Shown here: positions 5,226 through 8,333 of the stretch, piece after piece
How positions within the stretch are numbered: the stretch's first letter is position 1
How the letters are laid out: each line of letters begins with the position of its first letter
Assembly (NCBI GenBank): GCA_903853515.1
Contig: CAINTU010000162.1
Coordinates: 1 to 8,333, forward strand
Direction: 5' to 3'
Length of the DNA: 8,333 nt
Origin: an uncultured Micrococcales bacterium
Lineage (GTDB): Bacteria > Actinomycetota > Actinomycetes > Actinomycetales > Microbacteriaceae
Program-made: the position numbers and the translations under genes
Notes under the pieces: generated by a model
What the model was told of the DNA's origin: nothing
The model's database searches: none
Seen by the model: only the letters and a program-made list of their open reading frames with translations

Positions 5226-6191
5226 CTACTTGCGAGCCCGCAAACCCGCTTCGCAGAGGCTGTAATAGACCTCACCCAAGTCATAGCCCGCTGCAGTTAT
5301 AGCTTGTGGCAAAAGCGATGTTTCTGTTAACCCAGGGGTCACATTGGCCTCTAAGAACCACGGTTGTCCCTTTTTATCAACAATCAAATCGATGCGAGAC
5401 AAGTGGCGCAACCCCAACGCTTCGTGTGCCTCTATAGCCATTTTGGCGGCTCTCTCGCTAATTGCCTTGGTTAGTCGAGCTGGAATGTAATAGTTAGTCT
5501 CGCCGGCGGTATATCGTTCTCGATAGCCAAACTCGCCACTGGTTGGCACGATTTCGACGGCCGGCAAGGCGATTGGCCCTGCGCCTAGATCAATGATGCT
5601 GATGGCCAACTCTGTGCCTTCAATCATCTTCTCGACAATCGCGACATCGCAATAAACGAACGCATCAATCATCGCGCGCGATAGATCAGCCATCCTTTTG
5701 ACCAATGTCACACCCTGTGCTGACCCAGACCGTGCAGGCTTGACAACCAAAGGCAGAGCCAAAGCACTGCTTACCGCAGTCAAAACCGACTGGGCATCGA
5801 GCTCGCGAAAGGTCTCTTTAGGCAAAGTTACCGACGCCGCAGTCAATAACCCAGCACGAGAGATCAGCACTTTGGCGATTGACTTATCCCAGGCCAACCG
5901 CGCAGCAGAACTAAAAGCGCCAACATAAGGCACCCCAACCATGTCAAGGATGTCTCGAAGCGCACCATCTTCACCGGTGGCGCCATGCAATACAGGAAAA
6001 ATCACATCTGGCTTGTCTTTTTTGATGTTGTCAATCAAGTTGGCGTCGGGCTCGCGCAAAATCACATTTGCCCCAAAGCCAATCAGGGCATCGGCCACAC
6101 GTCGACCAGATTTGAGAGATACTTCGCGTTCGTGCGAGATTCCGCCAGCCAAAACCATGATCTTGAGAGCTGGTGCCTTTTTTGTGGCCAT
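5226..6191 (-). CDS. ddl: D-alanine--D-alanine ligase
   Basis: Ddl joins two D-Ala molecules with ATP to make the dipeptide added to the peptidoglycan precursor UDP-MurNAc-tripeptide. It is a cytoplasmic ATP-grasp enzyme. The 321-residue product has the N-terminal signature GGISHEREVSL (16-26) with the conserved Glu, HGATGEDG (69-76), the ATP-binding lysine strand LVVKPARSGSAQGV (148-161), the flexible loop region RYTAGETNYYIPA (226-238) and the metal and catalytic end R266-I-D268 with E281, N283 and PGLTETSLLP (286-295). The length is normal. The second signature reads NVTPGLT where many Ddl proteins have NTLPGMT, still within the family pattern. The ATG overlaps the stop of the upstream aminotransferase by one base, with GAGG upstream on the minus strand, so the pair is translationally coupled. 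Its stop lies next to DnaA box 4. Confidence 0.93.
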   Translation of the reverse strand: MATKKAPALKIMVLAGGISHEREVSLKSGRRVADALIGFGANVILREPDANLIDNIKKDKPDVIFPVLHGATGEDGALRDILDMVGVPYVGAFSSAARLAWDKSIAKVLISRAGLLTAASVTLPKETFRELDAQSVLTAVSSALALPLVVKPARSGSAQGVTLVKRMADLSRAMIDAFVYCDVAIVEKMIEGTELAISIIDLGAGPIALPAVEIVPTSGEFGYRERYTAGETNYYIPARLTKAISERAAKMAIEAHEALGLRHLSRIDLIVDKKGQPWFLEANVTPGLTETSLLPQAITAAGYDLGEVYYSLCEAGLRARK

Positions 6192-7456
6192 TATTTGCCT
6201 CGATTGGTCGTTGTTGCGAAAGTGTCTAACAATTCAGTCTGCAGGTTAATTACACTCGCCAAACGCGAAATGCCCACCCGAATGTCTTCTGGGGTTGGGT
6301 ATGAATAGCAGATGCGCAAAAAGTCTTGCCCTGTTCCATCGCCATAAAATGCGGTGCCCGGCGTATAGGCAACCAGGTTTTTGACCGCGACAGGCAACAT
6401 TGCCTTCGAATCTATGCCTTCGGGCAATTTGACCCAAAGATAAAAACCACCGCCAGGCTTCGTGGTCGAAAGCTTAGGCAGGTGTTGCTTCATGGCCGCG
6501 AGGGCGGCATCCCTGCGCTCTTTATAGACGCTGCGGAAAGTCGAAATCTGAGCTTGCCAGTCTGAATTGGCAAGATACTCGCTGATCATCATTTGCGAGA
6601 AGGCTGATGGGCACAAAATCGCAGACTCTTGAGCCAACACGAGTTTTTGCCGAATTGCAGGCGGGGCAAGCACATAACCAACCCGAAAGCCAGGCACCAA
6701 AATTTTAGAAAAACTGCCGAAATAAATCACGCCGTCTTCATCGAGCGAACGCAGCGCGTTAGGCGTCGGCTTATCGAAATAGAGCAGACCATATGGGTTG
6801 TCTTCAAGAACAAGGATGTGGTTTTGGCGGCAAATCTCGAGCACCTTGGCGCGCCTTGCCTTGCTGAGCGTGACGCCTGAGGGATTAGCAAAGTTCGGCA
6901 CCAGATAGAGAAACTTGATCTTCTTGCCCGCGCGGCGAAGCGACGCGATCCTTGTCGACAGGGCCTCAGGCGAAATACCATCATCGTCGGTATGAATGTG
7001 TGAAATCTCGGCCTGATAGTGCTTGAAGATACCCAGAGCGCCGACATAACTTGGCCCCTCAGCCAACACCACATCACCGGCATTGAGAAACAAACCAGCT
7101 ACTAGCTCAAGACCATGCTGCGAACCGGTCGTCAGAGTGATGTCTTCGACAGAAGAGCGGATGCCCTCGAGTGCCATTAGCTCGCGTATTTGATCGCGCA
7201 GGGTTTCATCACCTTGCCCGCCCGAATATTGCATCGCTAAATTGCCACGATCGCGCATCATCATATTAAAACTTTTGACCAGCAGCTCTTGAGGCAAGGC
7301 TTTTACATAAGGCATACCACCGGCAAGTGAAACTACCTCAGGTCGTGACACAACAGCGAAAAGTGCGCGCACCTCAGACACCGAAAGTTGACCCGTTCGA
7401 TCTGCATAGGCGTCAAGCCAACCGTCGAGGTTAGTGCCGACCGGAACTTTTGCCAT
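6191..7456 (-). CDS. Class I/II PLP-dependent aminotransferase (LysN/2-aminoadipate-type family)
   Basis: This is a fold-type I aminotransferase of 421 residues with no fused GntR DNA-binding domain, so it is an enzyme of the LysN/MocR-catalytic type and not a MocR regulator. Visible cofactor residues include TTGSQHGLELV (109-119), NFANPSG (188-194), EDNPYG (218-223, with the Asp that binds the pyridine nitrogen) and SFSKILVPGFRVGY (248-261) with Schiff-base lysine K251. R381 in LRICYS is the likely substrate-carboxylate arginine. The substrate cannot be read from sequence; aromatic, branched or 2-aminoadipate donors are possible. ATG 7456 was chosen because AAGGA lies 6 nt upstream; an in-frame GTG at 7474 inside parS site 3 lacks a ribosome site. 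It is coupled to ddl through a TAATG overlap, which hints at a link with amino acid supply for the cell wall, but that is only inference. Confidence 0.9.
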   Translation of the reverse strand: MAKVPVGTNLDGWLDAYADRTGQLSVSEVRALFAVVSRPEVVSLAGGMPYVKALPQELLVKSFNMMMRDRGNLAMQYSGGQGDETLRDQIRELMALEGIRSSVEDITLTTGSQHGLELVAGLFLNAGDVVLAEGPSYVGALGIFKHYQAEISHIHTDDDGISPEALSTRIASLRRAGKKIKFLYLVPNFANPSGVTLSKARRAKVLEICRQNHILVLEDNPYGLLYFDKPTPNALRSLDEDGVIYFGSFSKILVPGFRVGYVLAPPAIRQKLVLAQESAILCPSAFSQMMISEYLANSDWQAQISTFRSVYKERRDAALAAMKQHLPKLSTTKPGGGFYLWVKLPEGIDSKAMLPVAVKNLVAYTPGTAFYGDGTGQDFLRICYSYPTPEDIRVGISRLASVINLQTELLDTFATTTNRGK

Positions 7457-7462
7457 GGCTGA

Positions 7463-7467
7463 TCCTT
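7463..7467 (-). promoter_or_regulatory. Ribosome-binding site setting the ATG start of the aminotransferase
   Basis: On the minus strand AAGGA lies 6 nt before ATG 7456. It abuts parS site 3, sharing one base, so ParB bound at that site would sit on this translation-initiation DNA. Confidence 0.7.
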
Positions 7468-7482
7468 GTTTCACGTGAAAAA
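7467..7482. promoter_or_regulatory. parS site 3, upstream of the aminotransferase
   Basis: TGTTTCACGTGAAAAA matches the parS 16-mer at 15 of 16 positions; the one change (C to A at position 15) is inside the palindrome arm, so this may be the weakest of the three sites. It lies 10 nt upstream of the aminotransferase ATG and 7 nt from the end of the trxA terminator. Confidence 0.88.
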
Positions 7483-7489
7483 TCTGGTT

Positions 7490-7533
7490 AAAGCAAAACG
7501 GCTATCGAGCGCAGAGTCTGCGCGCCATAGCCG
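7490..7533 (-). terminator. Rho-independent terminator after trxA
   Basis: Read on the minus strand, CGGCTAT (7533-7527) pairs with ATAGCCG (7505-7499). Inside it a second stem, GCGCAG with CTGCGC, closes on a 3-nt ACT loop, with a short 3x3 internal loop between the two. TTTTGCTTT (7498-7490) follows as the U-tract. This ends the trxB-trxA transcript. It leaves only about 33 nt before the aminotransferase start, so that gene needs a promoter overlapping the terminator, or read-through. Confidence 0.88.
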
Positions 7534-7552
7534 CGTTGCCGTTACTAGAAAT

Positions 7553-7876
7553 TTAGTTGATAAATTCAGCCAAGTCGTTCAAAAGAGCTGGCTTTGGTTT
7601 TGCGCCAACCATTGACTTGACCAATTGGCCACCCTGAAAAACCTGTAGCGCAGGAATCGAGGTGATGCCGTATTGCTGAGCGAGCGCAGGCTCATTGTCA
7701 ACGTTGACCTTCACGATTTCGATCTTGTCGCCGTGCTCTGCAGCGATTTCATCGAGAATCGGTGAAACCATGCGGCACGGGCCACACCATTCGGCCCAAA
7801 AATCGACGAGCACTGGCTTCGAGCTCGACAAGACATCGCTCTGGAACGATGCGGTGGTTACGTGTTTTGCTGCCAT
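7553..7876 (-). CDS. trxA: Thioredoxin
   Basis: Thioredoxin is a small cytoplasmic disulfide reductase that passes electrons from thioredoxin reductase to ribonucleotide reductase, peroxiredoxins and other targets. The 107-residue product is full length for the family. It has the active site W30-C-G-P-C34 within VLVDFWAEWCGPCRMVSP, the buried Asp D25, and the cis-proline P75 in TSIPAL. There is no signal peptide, so it acts in the cytoplasm. AAGGAG lies 5 nt before the ATG on the minus strand. It follows trxB by 22 nt, so the enzyme and its reductase are co-transcribed, and a strong terminator ends the unit. Confidence 0.98.
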   Translation of the reverse strand: MAAKHVTTASFQSDVLSSSKPVLVDFWAEWCGPCRMVSPILDEIAAEHGDKIEIVKVNVDNEPALAQQYGITSIPALQVFQGGQLVKSMVGAKPKPALLNDLAEFIN

Positions 7877-7898
7877 GGTGTCTCCTTGTTAGTTGTTG

Positions 7899-8333
7899 TT
7901 ATTTTAAGTTCGCTAGATAGTGTTCGGCGTCAAGCGCTGCGACACAGCCAGAACCGGCTGCAGTGATAGCTTGGCGATAGGTTGGGTCGATCACATCGCC
8001 GGCAGCAAATACGCCAGGCAAACTGGTCTTAGAAGAGCGGCCTTCCACTTGGATGAATTTCTCGGCGGTTAGTTGCACTTGATTTTCAACTAGCCACACC
8101 CTTGGATCGTTACCGATAGCAATGAACAGACCATCGAGTTCGAGCTCTCGCTTCTCGCCAGTAACTGTGCCGTTTAGTGTGACGCTCGACAGTTTTGCTT
8201 CGCCATGCAGCGCTGCAACCTCGCTGTTGTAGATCACTTCGATCTTTGGATTCGCTAGAGCGCGCTCTTGCATAATCTTTGATGCCTTAAAACTGTCGCG
8301 GCGGTGAATCAGATAAACCTTGCTAGCGAAGCG
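7899..8333 (-). CDS. trxB: Thioredoxin reductase, C-terminal part (5' end outside window)
   Basis: This is the NADPH- and FAD-dependent enzyme that reduces thioredoxin. The frame stays open to the window edge, so the Met at 8273 is internal, not the start. The 145 visible codons are a little under half of a normal protein of about 310-330 residues. They begin inside the NADPH-binding domain, with the 2'-phosphate-binding HRRDSFKAS motif at visible residues 10-18. They end with the FAD-domain motif GVFAAGDVIDPTYRQAITAAG and the closing helix GCVAALDAEHYL. The N-terminal FAD GxGxxG and the redox CxxC lie outside the window and cannot be checked. It is the first visible gene of the trxB-trxA unit on the minus strand. 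Confidence 0.95.
   Translation of the reverse strand, partial: RFASKVYLIHRRDSFKASKIMQERALANPKIEVIYNSEVAALHGEAKLSSVTLNGTVTGEKRELELDGLFIAIGNDPRVWLVENQVQLTAEKFIQVEGRSSKTSLPGVFAAGDVIDPTYRQAITAAGSGCVAALDAEHYLANLK

Noticed and set aside
7457..7474. GTG 7474 as the aminotransferase start
   Set aside because: It lies inside parS with no ribosome site; ATG 7456 has AAGGA at ideal spacing.

Overview
This window holds the origin-proximal 'rnpA to parB' block of a bacterial chromosome, followed by a convergent block ending in the thioredoxin system. The order rnpA-yidD-yidC-jag-rsmG-parA-parB, then trxA-trxB on the other strand, is the usual arrangement in Actinobacteria. The ParA, ParB and Jag sequences and the GTG/TTG starts fit a Microbacteriaceae-like organism. 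GC content looks moderate (about half by eye), which would suit a small freshwater 'Luna'-type actinobacterium. That placement is inference and was not searched.

Layout on the plus strand: the 3' part of rnpA (1-239); an unlisted 46-codon ORF (239-379) that overlaps both neighbours; yidD (376-693); yidC (693-1631); and jag/khpB (1632-2231). These five frames are joined by overlaps of 1-4 nt or a zero gap, so they read as one translationally coupled operon for tRNA processing, membrane protein insertion and RNA binding. A parS site and a Rho-independent terminator close it. A second plus-strand unit follows: rsmG (2351-3031), a 60-codon leader ORF (3057-3239), parA (3223-4149) and parB (4149-5096). 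A second parS lies over the ribosome-binding site and start codon of parA.

The convergent junction (5097-5225) carries a compact cluster of DnaA boxes. Three match the 9-mer consensus exactly and one matches at 8 of 9; two of them form an inverted pair and three are spaced about three helical turns apart.

On the minus strand, reading right to left: trxB (3' part, 7899-8333), trxA (7553-7876), a strong terminator, a third parS, then a class I PLP aminotransferase (6191-7456) coupled by a 1-nt overlap to ddl, the D-Ala-D-Ala ligase (5226-6191).

The window thus combines chromosome segregation (ParA, ParB and three parS sites), a likely DnaA-binding locus, membrane biogenesis, 16S rRNA methylation, cell-wall precursor synthesis and thiol redox control. 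The genes are ordinary housekeeping genes. The unusual content is in the small overlapping ORFs and the regulatory DNA: parS in translation-initiation regions, the DnaA-box cluster downstream of parB, and an altered GxxG loop in the Jag KH domain. No mobile element, CRISPR array, tRNA or rRNA gene was seen.
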